The translations under genes and the position numbers were made by a program. 64,000 nucleotides of DNA from Dechloromonas sp. HYN0024 (GTDB lineage Bacteria > Pseudomonadota > Gammaproteobacteria > Burkholderiales > Rhodocyclaceae): the NCBI RefSeq assembly GCF_003441615.1, contig NZ_CP031842.1, positions 1,444,501-1,508,500 of the forward strand. Reading direction: 5' to 3'. This document shows positions 1-10,667 of the stretch, piece after piece. Under the pieces are notes generated by a model. It saw only the letters and a program-made list of their open reading frames with translations, did not search any database and had not been told where the DNA came from. Each line of letters begins with the position of its first letter. Positions within the stretch are counted from its first letter, which is position 1.

Positions 1-351
1 GCGGTAGTCAATCTCGCCCCGCATGGCGGCTTCGGTGACGGCCGAGACTTCTTCCTTCTTGCCGGCGAAGTCGGCGAGTTCATCGATGCATTCGATGGTG
101 ATCAGTGTCGAATCCATGTCGAAGCAGATCAGGCCGAAGTCGGAGAGCTTCTTGCCGGTTTCGACAAAGGCCCAGTCGAGCTTTTCTGCTTCGATCAACG
201 GGATCAGGGCGTCGAATTCCGCCGTCCGCGTCGTACCCTTGAGGCGAACCACCTGCGGTGGGCGGGGTTCGACGGTCGATGCGCCAGTGGCGGCGACCAG
301 ACGTTCAAGCAGGAAGGTAGGAAGGGCGCCGCCCTGGATGATCAGGTTCAT
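1..351 (-). CDS. serB: Phosphoserine phosphatase SerB, N-terminal part (runs off the window)
   Basis: This is the first 117 codons of a minus-strand gene whose 3' end lies beyond the window edge. The HAD motif I, CFDMDSTLI, is visible near residue 80. It is followed by ECIDELADFAGKKEEVS, the usual SerB continuation. Before it is an 80-residue N-terminal domain of the kind found in proteobacterial SerB. SerB removes the phosphate of L-phosphoserine in the last step of serine synthesis. The ATG at 349-351 begins MNLIIQGGAL and is the only sensible start. It lies 28 bp downstream of the small membrane-protein gene, so the two may be co-transcribed with aroG. Confidence 0.93.
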   Translation of the reverse strand, partial: MNLIIQGGALPTFLLERLVAATGASTVEPRPPQVVRLKGTTRTAEFDALIPLIEAEKLDWAFVETGKKLSDFGLICFDMDSTLITIECIDELADFAGKKEEVSAVTEAAMRGEIDYR

Positions 352-379
352 GGTGTTCCGATTGAGGTGGACGCTGCGT

Positions 380-670
380 TTATTCCCGTGGTGCCCCGGC
401 GCTCTCGCCGGCAGCCGGCGCATTTGTCGACGGCCAAAGCGTCTGGCGGAGATTGAACAGATAGCTTCCCGTGGCGATCACTGCGGCGACAAGGCCGAGT
501 GTGATCTTGAGCGAGGATTCCATAAGGTCGTCGGGGGCAAAGAAAATCCACCAGGCGCCAACGAGCAAACCGATCAGCGCACCGCGCAGGTAAATCCACC
601 GGCGAACGGAGGGGTGACAGGCGGCGGTTTCCGGGGGCTCGGGCGGCTGGTTTTCAGTTTGACCGGTCAT
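380..670 (-). CDS. Small two-helix membrane protein, unknown function
   Basis: The product is a 96-residue protein with a polar, Pro/Glu-rich N-terminus (about 1-25). Two hydrophobic segments follow, around residues 29-45 and 53-71, and then a short polar tail. It looks like an inner-membrane protein. It has no catalytic motif I recognise. It lies between aroG (25 bp upstream) and serB (28 bp downstream) on the same strand, so co-transcription is likely. Nothing in it explains a role in amino-acid synthesis. Confidence 0.7.
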   Translation of the reverse strand: MTGQTENQPPEPPETAACHPSVRRWIYLRGALIGLLVGAWWIFFAPDDLMESSLKITLGLVAAVIATGSYLFNLRQTLWPSTNAPAAGESAGAPRE

Positions 671-695
671 GCGATTATTCCGCGTTATGAGTTTC

Positions 696-1769
696 TCAGG
701 ACAACCGTTCCGGCAGAACGTCGCGCAGCATGACGGCGGCGTCGCGGATCATCTTTTCGGTGGTGGCCCAGTCGACGCAGCCATCGGTGACCGAGCAGCC
801 ATATTTGAGCTGGCTCAGGTCGGCCGGGATGGGCTGGTTGCCGGCTTCGATGTTCGATTCGATCATGACGCCGAGCAGCGACTTGTTGCCATTGCGGATC
901 TGGTTGACCACGTCGGCCATGACCAGCGGCTGCAATTCAGGTTTTTTCGAGCTGTTGGCATGCGAGCAATCGACGACGATATTGGTCGGCAGCTTGGCTT
1001 TGACCATGGCCTGTTCGGCCACGGCGACCGATACCGCATCGTAGTTCGGCTTGCCGTCGCCACCACGCAGTACGACATGGCCGTAGGCATTGCCAGTGGT
1101 GCGCACGATGGCGACGCGGCCTTCGCTGTTGAGGCCAAGGAAGGAGTGCGGATTGGAGGCCGACAGGATGGCATTGGTGGCGACGGCCAGATCGCCACTG
1201 GTGGCGTTCTTGAAGCCGACCGGCGTGGACAGGCCGGATGACATTTCGCGGTGCGTCTGGGATTCGGTGGTACGCGCGCCGATAGCCGTCCACGTGATGA
1301 GATCGCCGTAGTATTGCGGGCCATAGGGGTCGAGCGCCTCGGTGCCGGTGGGCAGGCCGAGTTCGTTAACGTCGAGCAGGAACTGGCGGGCCTTTTCCAT
1401 ACCGACATTGACCTGGAAGGAATCATCCATGAACGGGTCGTTGATGTAGCCCTTCCAGCCGACCGTCGTACGCGGCTTTTCGAAATAGACGCGCATGACG
1501 ATCTGCAGCGTGTCGCCGACGTCATCGGCCAGCTTTTTCAGGCGGCGGGCGTAGTCCATGCCAGCGATCGGATCGTGGATGGAGCAGGGGCCAACGACGA
1601 CGAACAGGCGGTGGTCCTTGCGGTCAAGAATCTTGCGCAACAGGTTGCGGCCGTGGGTGACGGTCTTGGCAGCCTTGGCAGAGAGCGGCAGGCGATGCTG
1701 GATTTCGTCCGGCGTCGGCATGGCGTCGAAGGCACTAACGTTTACGTTGTCGATTTTTTGCGTGGTCAT
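696..1769 (-). CDS. aroG: 3-deoxy-7-phosphoheptulonate (DAHP) synthase, type I
   Basis: The enzyme condenses phosphoenolpyruvate with erythrose 4-phosphate, the first step of the shikimate pathway. The 357-aa length matches the type I AroG/AroF/AroH family (about 350 aa). Diagnostic blocks are GPCSIHDP at residues 60-67 and KPRTTVGWKG near 98-107. A later DCSHANSSK block carries the metal and substrate ligands. The N-terminal extension of about 45 residues is the part that forms the feedback site in this family, but which amino acid inhibits it cannot be read here. The gene starts only 3 bp after the mfd stop codon, so mfd and aroG are probably one transcript. Confidence 0.95.
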   Translation of the reverse strand: MTTQKIDNVNVSAFDAMPTPDEIQHRLPLSAKAAKTVTHGRNLLRKILDRKDHRLFVVVGPCSIHDPIAGMDYARRLKKLADDVGDTLQIVMRVYFEKPRTTVGWKGYINDPFMDDSFQVNVGMEKARQFLLDVNELGLPTGTEALDPYGPQYYGDLITWTAIGARTTESQTHREMSSGLSTPVGFKNATSGDLAVATNAILSASNPHSFLGLNSEGRVAIVRTTGNAYGHVVLRGGDGKPNYDAVSVAVAEQAMVKAKLPTNIVVDCSHANSSKKPELQPLVMADVVNQIRNGNKSLLGVMIESNIEAGNQPIPADLSQLKYGCSVTDGCVDWATTEKMIRDAAVMLRDVLPERLS

Positions 1770-1772
1770 AAT

Positions 1773-4700
1773 CTATTGGGTCAGCTTGCGAATCATGTCT
1801 TTCACTGCGGCTACCTTGTCATTCAGGGTGGGGCAGTGGCGTAAAAGTGAAATTTTATCCTGTCCGGCCAGCTTATAGCTGCGGTCTTTCTGGATCAAAT
1901 TGATAATCTTGATCGGTTCGATAGGGGCGAGCCGGGCAAATTCCGGACTGAACTGCAGGGTGATCTGGTCATTGGTGGCATCCAGCTTCTGGATGCACAG
2001 CGGTTTGACCAGCAGGCGCAGGCGGTGCGTGGCGAGCAGGGATTGCGCTTGCAAGGGCAGTTCGCCGAAACGGTCGATCAGTTCTTCCTGCAAGGTGTCG
2101 ATTTCCTCGGCGCTTTCGCCATTGGCCAGACGCTTGTAGAGGGTCAGGCGTTCGTGCACATCGGGGCAGTAGGCGTCGGGCAGCAGGGCCGGGGTACGCA
2201 GGTTGATTTCGGTGCCGATGCCGAGCGGCTGGGTGAGGTCGGTGGCGGCCAGATGCTTGCCCTGTTTGAGGGCGGAAACGGCGCGGTTGAGCATCTCGGC
2301 GTACATGTTGAAGCCGACTTCCTGCATCTCGCCCGATTGGTTGTCGCCGAGCACTTCGCCGGCGCCCCGGATTTCGAGGTCGTGCATGGCGAGGAAGAAG
2401 CCGGAACCGAGTTCTTCCATGGCCTGAATGGCTTCGAGGCGCATCTTGGCCTGCTTGGTCATCGACTTTTCGTCCTGCACCAGCATATAGGCGTAGGCCT
2501 GATGGTGTGAACGGCCGACCCGGCCACGCAACTGGTGCAACTGGGCGAGGCCGAATTTCTCGGAGCGGTTGATCAGGATGGTGTTGGCGTGCGGGTTGTC
2601 GATGCCGGTTTCGATGATGGTCGTGCACAGCAGCAGGTTGGCGCGCTGGCCGGTAAAGTCGCGCATGACGCGTTCGAGTTCGCGCTCGTTCATCTGGCCG
2701 TGGCCGATCACGATGCGCGCCTCGGGCACCAGCTTTTCGAGCTTTTCGCGCATGTTGTCGATGGTGTCGACCTCGTTGTGCAGGAAATACACCTGGCCGC
2801 CGCGCTTGAGTTCGCGCAGCACGGCTTCGCGGATGATGCCGTCGGAGAAGCGGCTGACGAAGGTCTTGATGGCCAGACGTTTCTGCGGCGCAGTGGCGAT
2901 CACCGAAAAGTCGCGCAGGCCCTCCATGCTCATTGCCAGCGTGCGCGGGATGGGCGTTGCCGTCAGGGTCAGGACATCGACCTCGGCTCGCATGGCTTTC
3001 AGGGTTTCCTTCTGGCGTACGCCGAAACGGTGTTCTTCGTCGATGACGACGAGGCCGAGGCGGTTGAACCTGACGTCCTTGCCGATCAACTTGTGGGTGC
3101 CGATGATGATGTCGATCTTGCCGTCAGCCAGTTCCTGCAGCGCCTGCGCTGACTCCTTGGCGGTCTTGAAGCGGGAGATTTCGGCGATGCGCACCGGCCA
3201 GTCGGCAAAGCGGTCGGTAAAGGTCTGGTAATGCTGTTCGCAGAGCAGGGTGGTCGGGCATAGCACGGCGACCTGCTTGCCACCGGCCACAGCACAAAAA
3301 GCGGCGCGTAGGGCGACCTCGGTCTTGCCGAAACCGACGTCGCCACAGACCAGGCGGTCCATCGGCTTGCCAGAGCGCATGTCGTTGATGACGGCAGCGA
3401 TGGCAGTGGCCTGGTCGTTGGTCTCCTCGAAGCCGAAACCGTCGGCGAAGGCCTCGTAATCGGTTTCCTTGAAGTCGAAGGCGTGGCCCTGACGGGCAGC
3501 GCGGGCGGCATACAGTGAGAGTAGTTCGGCGGCGGTGTCGCGGGCCTGCTCGGCGGCCTTGCGCTTGGCTTTTTCCCACTGGCCGGAACCGAGGATGTGC
3601 AGCGGGGCGCTGTCCGGGTCGGCGCCGGAGTAGCGGGAAATGACGTGCAGTTGCGCCACTGGAACGAAGAGCTTGGCATCGCTGGCATAGTGAAGTTCAA
3701 GGAACTCTTGTTCGCCGAGGCCGAGATCCATGCGGACCAGACCCTGATAACGTCCGATGCCGTGGCTTTCATGAACCACCGGGTCGCCCACCTTGAGTTC
3801 AGTGAGATCCTTCAGCCAGTTATCGAAGCTGGCTTTCTTCTGTGCCTCCCGCCGGGTGCGGCGCGGGCTGCCGGCGAACAGTTCAGTCTCGGTGATGAAG
3901 GCCAGTTTTTCCAGGGCGAAACCGGCTTGCAGCGGCCCGATGCCGAGTGCCAGATGGGCCTTGCCGGTCAGGAAAGCTGGCAGATCGGCGAGGCCCTCGG
4001 GTTTCAGGCCATGTTCGGCAAACATCGCGGCCAGGGTTTCACGCCGACCGGCGGTTTCGGCGACCAGCAAGATGCGGCCGGCGAAACCGGTGAGGTAGTC
4101 TTTCAGTGCACCGAGCGGCGTATCGCTGCGTCGGTCAACGGCAATGTTGGGTAGCGTGCCGGCCGCATTCTGGCGCTCAAAGGCGAGCCGTCCGTAGGCC
4201 TTGGCGGCGGTGAAAAAGGCTTCGTCGGAGAGAAAAAGTTCATCCGGTGGCAGTAGCGGTCGTGACTTGTCGCCCTGCAACAGGTTGTAGCGCGACCGGG
4301 TATCGGCCCAGAAGGCGGCAATGGCGGCCGGTGCGTCGCCATGGGTGACAAAGACGGCATCCTTCGGCAGGTAGTCGAAAAGGCTGGCCATCTCGTCGAA
4401 GAAGAGCGGCTGGTAGTACTCGATGCCGGCGCTGGCAATGCCCGTCGAGATGTCCTTGTAGATGCCCGACTTGGCCGGGTCGCCCTCGAAGCGCTCGCGG
4501 AAGCACTGGCGGAAATGCGTCCGTCCCTTGTCGTCCATGGGGAATTCGCGGGCCGGCAGCAGGCGGACTTCCGGCACCGGATAGACCGTCCGCTGGGTAT
4601 CGACGTCGAAGGTCTTGATGCTTTCGATTTCATCGTCGAACAGGTCGAGCCGGTAAGGCAGTTGCGAGCCCATCGGGAAGAGATCGATCAGACCGCCGCG

Positions 4701-5207
4701 AATCGAGTATTCACCCGGTGACACGACCTGGGTGACATGGGCGTAGCCGGCCAGCGTCACCTGGCTGCGGAATTTCTCGGCGTCGAGCGTCTGGCCCTTC
4801 TTGAAGGCGAAGGTATAGGCCGCCAGGAAAGCCGGCGGTGCCAGTCGATAAACGGCCGTCGAGGCCGGCACGAGGAGGATGTCGATGTCGCCCTGAGTGG
4901 CGGCCCAGAGGGTGGCCAGGCGTTCGGATACGAGATCCTGATGGGGTGAGAAATGATCGTAGGGCAGCGTTTCCCAGTCCGGTAGCAGGCGGACGCGCAA
5001 GCCAGGCCCGAACCATGGAACTTCATCGAGCAGTCGCTGCGCGTCTGCCGCGCTGGCCGTCACGACGGCGAGCAACTTGCCGGGGTGGCGCGTGGCGATC
5101 TCGGCCAGCGCCAGGGCATCCGCAGAGCCGGCCAGCGCCGGCAGGTCAATGCGGCTGCCGGCCTTGGGCAGAGCGGGAAGCGGAAGCAGGGGCGGTGAAG
5201 CGGACAC
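1773..5207 (-). CDS. mfd: Transcription-repair coupling factor Mfd
   Basis: This 1144-aa SF2 translocase pushes stalled RNA polymerase off damaged DNA and recruits UvrA. The order is typical: an N-terminal UvrB-like region, then the RNA-polymerase-interacting domain with DPVVHESHGIGRY near residue 476. The helicase motor carries Walker A GDVGFGKTE near 622 and DEEH near 720. The TATPIPRT motif lies downstream, and a C-terminal TRCF domain lies around 1000-1110. Length agrees with the family. The start codon at 5207 gives MSASPPLLPLPA and is the furthest plausible one. It shares the NER role with uvrB at 49143-51212. Confidence 0.96.
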   Translation of the reverse strand: MSASPPLLPLPALPKAGSRIDLPALAGSADALALAEIATRHPGKLLAVVTASAADAQRLLDEVPWFGPGLRVRLLPDWETLPYDHFSPHQDLVSERLATLWAATQGDIDILLVPASTAVYRLAPPAFLAAYTFAFKKGQTLDAEKFRSQVTLAGYAHVTQVVSPGEYSIRGGLIDLFPMGSQLPYRLDLFDDEIESIKTFDVDTQRTVYPVPEVRLLPAREFPMDDKGRTHFRQCFRERFEGDPAKSGIYKDISTGIASAGIEYYQPLFFDEMASLFDYLPKDAVFVTHGDAPAAIAAFWADTRSRYNLLQGDKSRPLLPPDELFLSDEAFFTAAKAYGRLAFERQNAAGTLPNIAVDRRSDTPLGALKDYLTGFAGRILLVAETAGRRETLAAMFAEHGLKPEGLADLPAFLTGKAHLALGIGPLQAGFALEKLAFITETELFAGSPRRTRREAQKKASFDNWLKDLTELKVGDPVVHESHGIGRYQGLVRMDLGLGEQEFLELHYASDAKLFVPVAQLHVISRYSGADPDSAPLHILGSGQWEKAKRKAAEQARDTAAELLSLYAARAARQGHAFDFKETDYEAFADGFGFEETNDQATAIAAVINDMRSGKPMDRLVCGDVGFGKTEVALRAAFCAVAGGKQVAVLCPTTLLCEQHYQTFTDRFADWPVRIAEISRFKTAKESAQALQELADGKIDIIIGTHKLIGKDVRFNRLGLVVIDEEHRFGVRQKETLKAMRAEVDVLTLTATPIPRTLAMSMEGLRDFSVIATAPQKRLAIKTFVSRFSDGIIREAVLRELKRGGQVYFLHNEVDTIDNMREKLEKLVPEARIVIGHGQMNERELERVMRDFTGQRANLLLCTTIIETGIDNPHANTILINRSEKFGLAQLHQLRGRVGRSHHQAYAYMLVQDEKSMTKQAKMRLEAIQAMEELGSGFFLAMHDLEIRGAGEVLGDNQSGEMQEVGFNMYAEMLNRAVSALKQGKHLAATDLTQPLGIGTEINLRTPALLPDAYCPDVHERLTLYKRLANGESAEEIDTLQEELIDRFGELPLQAQSLLATHRLRLLVKPLCIQKLDATNDQITLQFSPEFARLAPIEPIKIINLIQKDRSYKLAGQDKISLLRHCPTLNDKVAAVKDMIRKLTQ

Positions 5208-5296
5208 TCGGGAAAGGGCAGCGTTGAGGGGCAGGAATTATAGCGTTATGGCGCAGCCGATTCCTGTCGGTTCGCCGGATCATCGGAAAAATAGAA

Positions 5297-5318
5297 AAAG
5301 CCGGGAAATCCCGGCTTT
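5297..5318 (-). terminator. Rho-independent terminator after the Cys/His-rich small gene
   Basis: A perfect 9-bp inverted repeat (AAAGCCGGG / CCCGGCTTT) has a 4-nt loop. Read on the minus strand it is followed by two T-runs. It sits 25 bp past the stop codon of the 5343-5555 gene and so ends the amr-cluster transcript before mfd. Confidence 0.85.
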
Positions 5319-5342
5319 CGACCGCAAAACGGCTTGCTGAAC

Positions 5343-5555
5343 CTAATGCGGCAGCTTTGCCTGATGGCTGGCGTTCAGCGCTACCGCGCTGGCCTCTTCG
5401 CTGATGCCGCTGTCTTTGGTGAAGTAGGTGTCGAGCGGACACTTGTGGCCAGGCGGACAGTCATGTTCGTGAGCGCATTCGGCCTGGGTTTCGTCGGTCA
5501 GGACGAGGGTATGAAAATCCTCGCAACGGGCGAGGGGAGCATCGAAGATGGACAT
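5343..5555 (-). CDS. Small Cys/His-rich protein, probably metal-binding, unknown function
   Basis: The product is a 70-residue soluble protein with a dense metal-ligand patch. CEDFH lies near residue 11 and ECAHEHDCPPGHKCPL lies at about 26-41, giving five cysteines and several histidines in some 30 residues. The spacing suggests one zinc or iron site, but I do not recognise the family. A Shine-Dalgarno-like GGAG lies just upstream of the ATG. It is the last gene before a strong terminator, 91 bp after the hydrolase-like gene, and may belong to the amr transcript. Confidence 0.7.
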   Translation of the reverse strand: MSIFDAPLARCEDFHTLVLTDETQAECAHEHDCPPGHKCPLDTYFTKDSGISEEASAVALNASHQAKLPH

Positions 5556-5646
5556 CGGAGTCTCCTGAATGTTTGGCTACATGATCAGTCTAGTCGCGAT
5601 ACCCACAATAGACCACACCCGAATGGGCGTACTGGCCAAAACCTGC

Positions 5647-6236
5647 TTAACCGGGAAGATGCCGCAAAAACCATACGGCGGCCGGCGTGGCAGGATCTTC
5701 ACCGATATTGATGGTCTGCATCTCGTGAAGGCAGGCCAGGTGCGAGGTGGCACGTTGATAGGCGGCCTTTGCGGCCTGATCGTCAGTGTTGAACAGCATG
5801 AGCAGGGGGGCCATCAGGAGGTCGAGCGCCTGCCCCCCGGCGCGGTCGATCAGACCGCCATGACAGGCTACGGCCTTGACTTGCGTATCGCGCTGGGCAG
5901 CTGACCGAATGGCGGCCGGGGCGACATCGCCGGTGGTGAAAATGGTCAGTGGCAATTTTTCCATGTCGCCGTCGAGGCGGATCATGTCGAGGAGGTCGAT
6001 CAGGCGCTGGGTGAGGCGAGGTACGTTCTGGGTTGCATCGGCGAATTGCATCTCCTGGGCAGTCAGCAGTTCCATGGTGAAGGGGGCAAAGCCGAATTCG
6101 ACGAAGCACGATGAAATGGCGGCATCCTGGGCCGCGTGATGGGCGCGGGCGATGAGGATCAGGCCGCGTGGTTCCTCGGGTAGTTCAAGCTGGCCGTGTA
6201 GCGAGCCGTGGGGAGTTTGCTGGGTGATGTAGCGGT

Positions 6237-6240
<4 letters not shown>
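5647..6240 (-). CDS. Alpha/beta-hydrolase (dienelactone-hydrolase-like) protein lacking the usual nucleophile
   Basis: The 197-aa sequence follows the short DLH-like alpha/beta hydrolases (typical elbow GASTGAAAAL). Matching blocks are GLILIARAHHAA near the N-terminus, FTTGDVAPAAIRSAA at the elbow, and LMAPLLMLFNTDD. At the elbow the expected Gly-x-Ser-x-Gly serine is replaced: the aligned residue is Gly in TTGDV. The protein may therefore be catalytically dead or use different chemistry; this alignment is by eye. Its ATG overlaps the amrS stop by 4 bp, so it is translationally coupled to the AmmeMemoRadiSam genes. Confidence 0.65.
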
Positions 6241-7327
<1,087 letters not shown>

Positions 7328-7331
<4 letters not shown>

Positions 7332-7876
7332 GGCGCAGTTTCTCGCCATTTTCTGACAGCGTAGCGTTCAAGGCGGACATCTGGCCCCCAGTAATTGGCG
7401 GGCAGTCCGGCCTTCTGTTTGAGGTGGGCCATGAAGGTTGCAGGGTCGGGTAACTGCTCCCAGACTTGAGGCAGGAAGGTCGAACGACGCTGGCCGGCGG
7501 TGAAGATCACGCCGTCGATATTCGGACGCAATTGGGCGAGGGCGTAGGCCTCGCTCGTGAATGACATCGCTTCGGGTGGCGCCAGCAAAGAGACTTCAAC
7601 GCGGGTGATCGGCAGTTCCCCGGCTGTCAGCGGCTTGAAGCGGGGGTCGCGAAAGGCTGCGGCACGGGCGTTTTGCACCACATCCTCGGCCAGTGGCCGC
7701 CAGGCCTCAAGGCTGCCGATGCAGCCGCGCAGGTTGCCGTGCTGGGTCAGGGTGACGAAAGTTGCGCCCATTTTCTGCAATGCCGGGTCGTCGACCGTGG
7801 TCTGGCTGGTGTCACCTAATTGTGCGGCGATGGCGTTGCGGGCCAGCACCAGTAGCGTGGGACCCGGATCAGTCAT
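7328..7876 (-). CDS. amrA: AmmeMemoRadiSam system protein A (AMMECR1 domain)
   Basis: The 182-aa protein is an AMMECR1 domain throughout, with the invariant LRGCIG block at residues 49-54 and a DPRF motif downstream. LRGCIG is the conserved surface patch thought to form an active or binding site; the biochemical role is unknown. The frame stays open far upstream, but the ATG at 7874-7876 (MTDPGPTLLV) fits the family and overlaps the end of amrB by 8 bp. It is the middle gene of amrB-amrA-amrS. Confidence 0.92.
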
Positions 7877-8672
7877 GGTGGCTGGCTGCCGTGAAGGAGA
7901 AAGAGGCATAACCGACGACGCGGTTCCTGTCGCCTGCCGTGTCGCCGGAATTGCAAGAGCCGAGCAGCCTTGCCGCCAGTCCGCGCTGGCGGGCCGCCAA
8001 CAGCAGGCCGTTGACCGGGTAGGCACCGCAGGCTTGCTGCGGATTGATCGTGGTGTCGAATTGGAGGATATGCGCGCAGGTATTCCGATCAACCTGCTGG
8101 GCCGTCGCATAGGGCAGGAAGTGCGACAGGTCGGAACTGACCACGATCAGGGTTTCCGGGCCATCCCATAAGCGGTCGAGCACCTCGGCAACGGCTTCCG
8201 GTGACGCATTGCCAACGGCCAGGGGAACCAGCGTGAATGATGGCAGCACGCGCTGCAGGAAGGGCAGGTGCACCTCCAGAGAGTGCTCCAGGGCATGCAC
8301 GCGGTCACTGAAGACAATCTGCGGCAGATCGGCAATTCCTGCGATGGCCTCGGCGTCAAGCCGGATAGTGCCGAGCGGCGTGGCAAAGGCGTCGCCTTCG
8401 GGCAGCGCGATGCCATCGACGGCAACCCGGTGCGTCGGGCCGAGCAGGATGACGCGGCGGATGCTTGTTGCACACGGGGCCAGGGTGGCGTAGGCCATGG
8501 CAGCGGTCGAGCCGGAATAGACATAGCCGGCATGCGGCACGATCAGCGCCTTGGGCTGGATGGCCGAAGTCGCCCCGGCGCCGGCCAGCAGCTGATCGAC
8601 CGTGGCGGCCAGGGTGGCCGGATCAGTCGGGTAGAAGGTGCCGGCGACGGCGGGAGGACGGGTGTTGATCAC
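7869..8672 (-). CDS. amrB: AmmeMemoRadiSam system protein B (MEMO-like)
   Basis: This MEMO1-family protein (267 aa) is related to extradiol dioxygenases. The family's metal-site residues are all visible: H47 in VPHAGYVYSG, H81 in GPTHR and C215 in QACGAYPVNG. DLSHF is at about 181-185. Human MEMO1 binds copper and iron, and the bacterial function is unresolved. I prefer the GTG at 8670-8672, preceded by GAGG at good spacing and giving INTRPPAVAGTFYP, the usual MEMO beginning. This start also removes the overlap with the upstream membrane-protein gene. Confidence 0.9.
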   Translation of the reverse strand: MINTRPPAVAGTFYPTDPATLAATVDQLLAGAGATSAIQPKALIVPHAGYVYSGSTAAMAYATLAPCATSIRRVILLGPTHRVAVDGIALPEGDAFATPLGTIRLDAEAIAGIADLPQIVFSDRVHALEHSLEVHLPFLQRVLPSFTLVPLAVGNASPEAVAEVLDRLWDGPETLIVVSSDLSHFLPYATAQQVDRNTCAHILQFDTTINPQQACGAYPVNGLLLAARQRGLAARLLGSCNSGDTAGDRNRVVGYASFSFTAASHHD

Positions 8673-8682
8673 GGTTGCCGCC

Positions 8683-9939
8683 TCATATAAAGAATAATCC
8701 GGCGGCCATGCCGCCACCGATGGCGAGCAGCCCGGGCAGGGCGTGACGGGCCAGTTTGCTGCCGCCAATACTGAGCACCAGGCCAATTTTGAAAATCAGA
8801 TTGGCCATCAGGGCCAGCGTGACGGCGATGACCGCATCGCCACCCGGCAGTTTCTGCAGGTTGAACATGCGCAAACTGGATAGCACGCTGGCGTCCGCAT
8901 CGGTCAGGCCGGAGACCAGAGCGACGATGAAAACACCGCTGCTGCCGGCGATGTCCTGCAGCCAGGCGGAGGCCAGCAGGACGATGGCGTAGAGCAGACC
9001 GAAGGAAATGGCGGTGCGCAATTCGGTCGGATTCTTGACCTCCGGCATGGGCAGCGGACCGGCCGCACTAAGCACCTTCCAGCCATACAAGGACATCGCC
9101 ACGCCCGGTACGATGCCGCAGGCGAAGACAATGGCAATGGGCGTGGCCAGTCCGGGGGCGACGAGGCTGGCGACGATGCCGATACGGATCATCACCATGA
9201 TGTTGGCAATCAGGATGACGATGGCCGACATGTGGATGAGGTCGGCATGGTCGCGCGCGTGGCGGGAAAACATCATGGTCGTTGCGGTCGACGAGGCCAG
9301 CCCCCCGAAGATGCCGAGCAGTGCAGCCCCGTGGCGGGCGCCGACGATGCGCAGGGCGAGATAGCCGGCCAGCGCCAGTCCGGAGATCAGAACGACCATG
9401 TACCAGACCTGGCGTGGATTGATGGCGTTGTACGGCCCGAAGTCCTCGCTTGGCAGAATGGGCAGGATGACCAGCGAGAGCACGGCGAATTGCAGGATCG
9501 AGTTGATATCCTTGGGTGTCGTTCGTTCGCTGAACTGGCGTAGTTCTGCCTTGAAATAGAGGAGTACGGTGGCGGTGATGGCGAGCATGACGGACAGGGT
9601 CGAATAGCCAAACCAGACAGCGGCGCCGAGACCGTAAGTAATGATGATGGCAGCTTCCGAGGTGAAACCGCGATATTGCTCTTCTTGCTGCGCCGAGAAA
9701 TTCGATGCGACCATGCTGCCCGAGATGACCAGCAGGCCAGCCACCAGCAACCAGGGTCCGCCGGTTTTTTCGCCGAGCAGGGCAAACAGGCAACCGAGCA
9801 TGGCAACCAGAGCGAAGGTGCGCAGGCCGGCCGAGGCGTCGGGACGCCGTTCGCGTTCCATGCCGATGAGCAGGCCGATACCCAGCGCCGTGCCAAAAGC
9901 CTCGACCGGCGCAGCCAGTTCAGGAACGACGAAGCTCAT
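8683..9939 (-). CDS. MgtC/SapB-DUF4010 family multi-pass membrane protein
   Basis: The N-terminus contains the MgtC-like signature GIGLLIGMERERR followed by a short glycine-rich helix pair. About ten more hydrophobic segments follow, as in the DUF4010 family (about 420 aa). It is an inner-membrane protein of unknown substrate. The ATG at 9939 is preceded by GAGGA at ideal spacing. An in-frame ATG 12 bp upstream contains that Shine-Dalgarno sequence, so it is less likely. The stop is 10 bp before the amrB GTG, which makes it the probable first gene of the amr transcript. Confidence 0.82.
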   Translation of the reverse strand: MSFVVPELAAPVEAFGTALGIGLLIGMERERRPDASAGLRTFALVAMLGCLFALLGEKTGGPWLLVAGLLVISGSMVASNFSAQQEEQYRGFTSEAAIIITYGLGAAVWFGYSTLSVMLAITATVLLYFKAELRQFSERTTPKDINSILQFAVLSLVILPILPSEDFGPYNAINPRQVWYMVVLISGLALAGYLALRIVGARHGAALLGIFGGLASSTATTMMFSRHARDHADLIHMSAIVILIANIMVMIRIGIVASLVAPGLATPIAIVFACGIVPGVAMSLYGWKVLSAAGPLPMPEVKNPTELRTAISFGLLYAIVLLASAWLQDIAGSSGVFIVALVSGLTDADASVLSSLRMFNLQKLPGGDAVIAVTLALMANLIFKIGLVLSIGGSKLARHALPGLLAIGGGMAAGLFFI

Positions 9940-9980
9940 GCGATTCCTCATTTCCGATGGTTATTCAGTAAAATTAAGCC

Positions 9981-10667
9981 ATGCCACGCCATTACGCAAT
10001 CGTTCCCGCTGCCGGCAGCGGTTCCCGCTTTGGTAGCGAGAAGCCCAAACAGTATCTCGATCTCCTCGGTCGCCCACTGATTTACCATACTTTGAAGGCT
10101 TTGACGGCTTGCCCGGACATCGAACGGGTGTGGGTTGTGCTGGCCCCGGATGATCCGTGGTGGCCGCGTTACGACTGGAGCGACCTCGGCCCCAAACTCG
10201 AAACGGTTCGCTGCGGCGGGGCGACACGGGCCGAGAGTGTGCGCAACGGGCTGCGCGGAGCAGCGATGGTGGCGGCTGACGACGACTGGATTCTGGTGCA
10301 CGACGCGGCACGGCCCTGTCTGTCCGCCGCCATGCTCGATGCGCTGTTTGCCGAACTGGCCGACGACCCGATCGGCGGCATTCTCGCCGTGCCGGTTGCC
10401 GATACCCTCAAGCGGGCGGATGGCGAACAGCGCGTTGCCGTGACCGAGCCTCGCGATGGCCTCTGGCAGGCCCAGACACCGCAGATGTTTCGCTACGCCC
10501 TGCTTGATCAGGCGTTCAAAACCGAAATGGCTGTCACCGACGAAGCCGGTGCCATCGAGGCGATGGGTCTCAAGCCGAAACTGGTGCGCGCCGATTCGAC
10601 CAATCTGAAGGTTACCTATCCGGCCGATCTGGCCCTGGCGGCAATGATACTGAGGGCACGCAAATGA
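9981..10667 (+). CDS. ispD: 2-C-methyl-D-erythritol 4-phosphate cytidylyltransferase
   Basis: IspD transfers CMP to MEP in the non-mevalonate isoprenoid pathway. The nucleotide-binding signature [18 protein letters not shown] lies at residues 9-26. DAARPC is in the middle of the protein, and the length (228 aa) is typical. Its last codons overlap the first of ispF by 4 bp (ATGA), the common ispD-ispF arrangement. It is divergent from the DUF4010 gene across about 40 bp. Confidence 0.95.
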   Translation: MPRHYAIVPAAGSGSRFGSEKPKQYLDLLGRPLIYHTLKALTACPDIERVWVVLAPDDPWWPRYDWSDLGPKLETVRCGGATRAESVRNGLRGAAMVAADDDWILVHDAARPCLSAAMLDALFAELADDPIGGILAVPVADTLKRADGEQRVAVTEPRDGLWQAQTPQMFRYALLDQAFKTEMAVTDEAGAIEAMGLKPKLVRADSTNLKVTYPADLALAAMILRARK

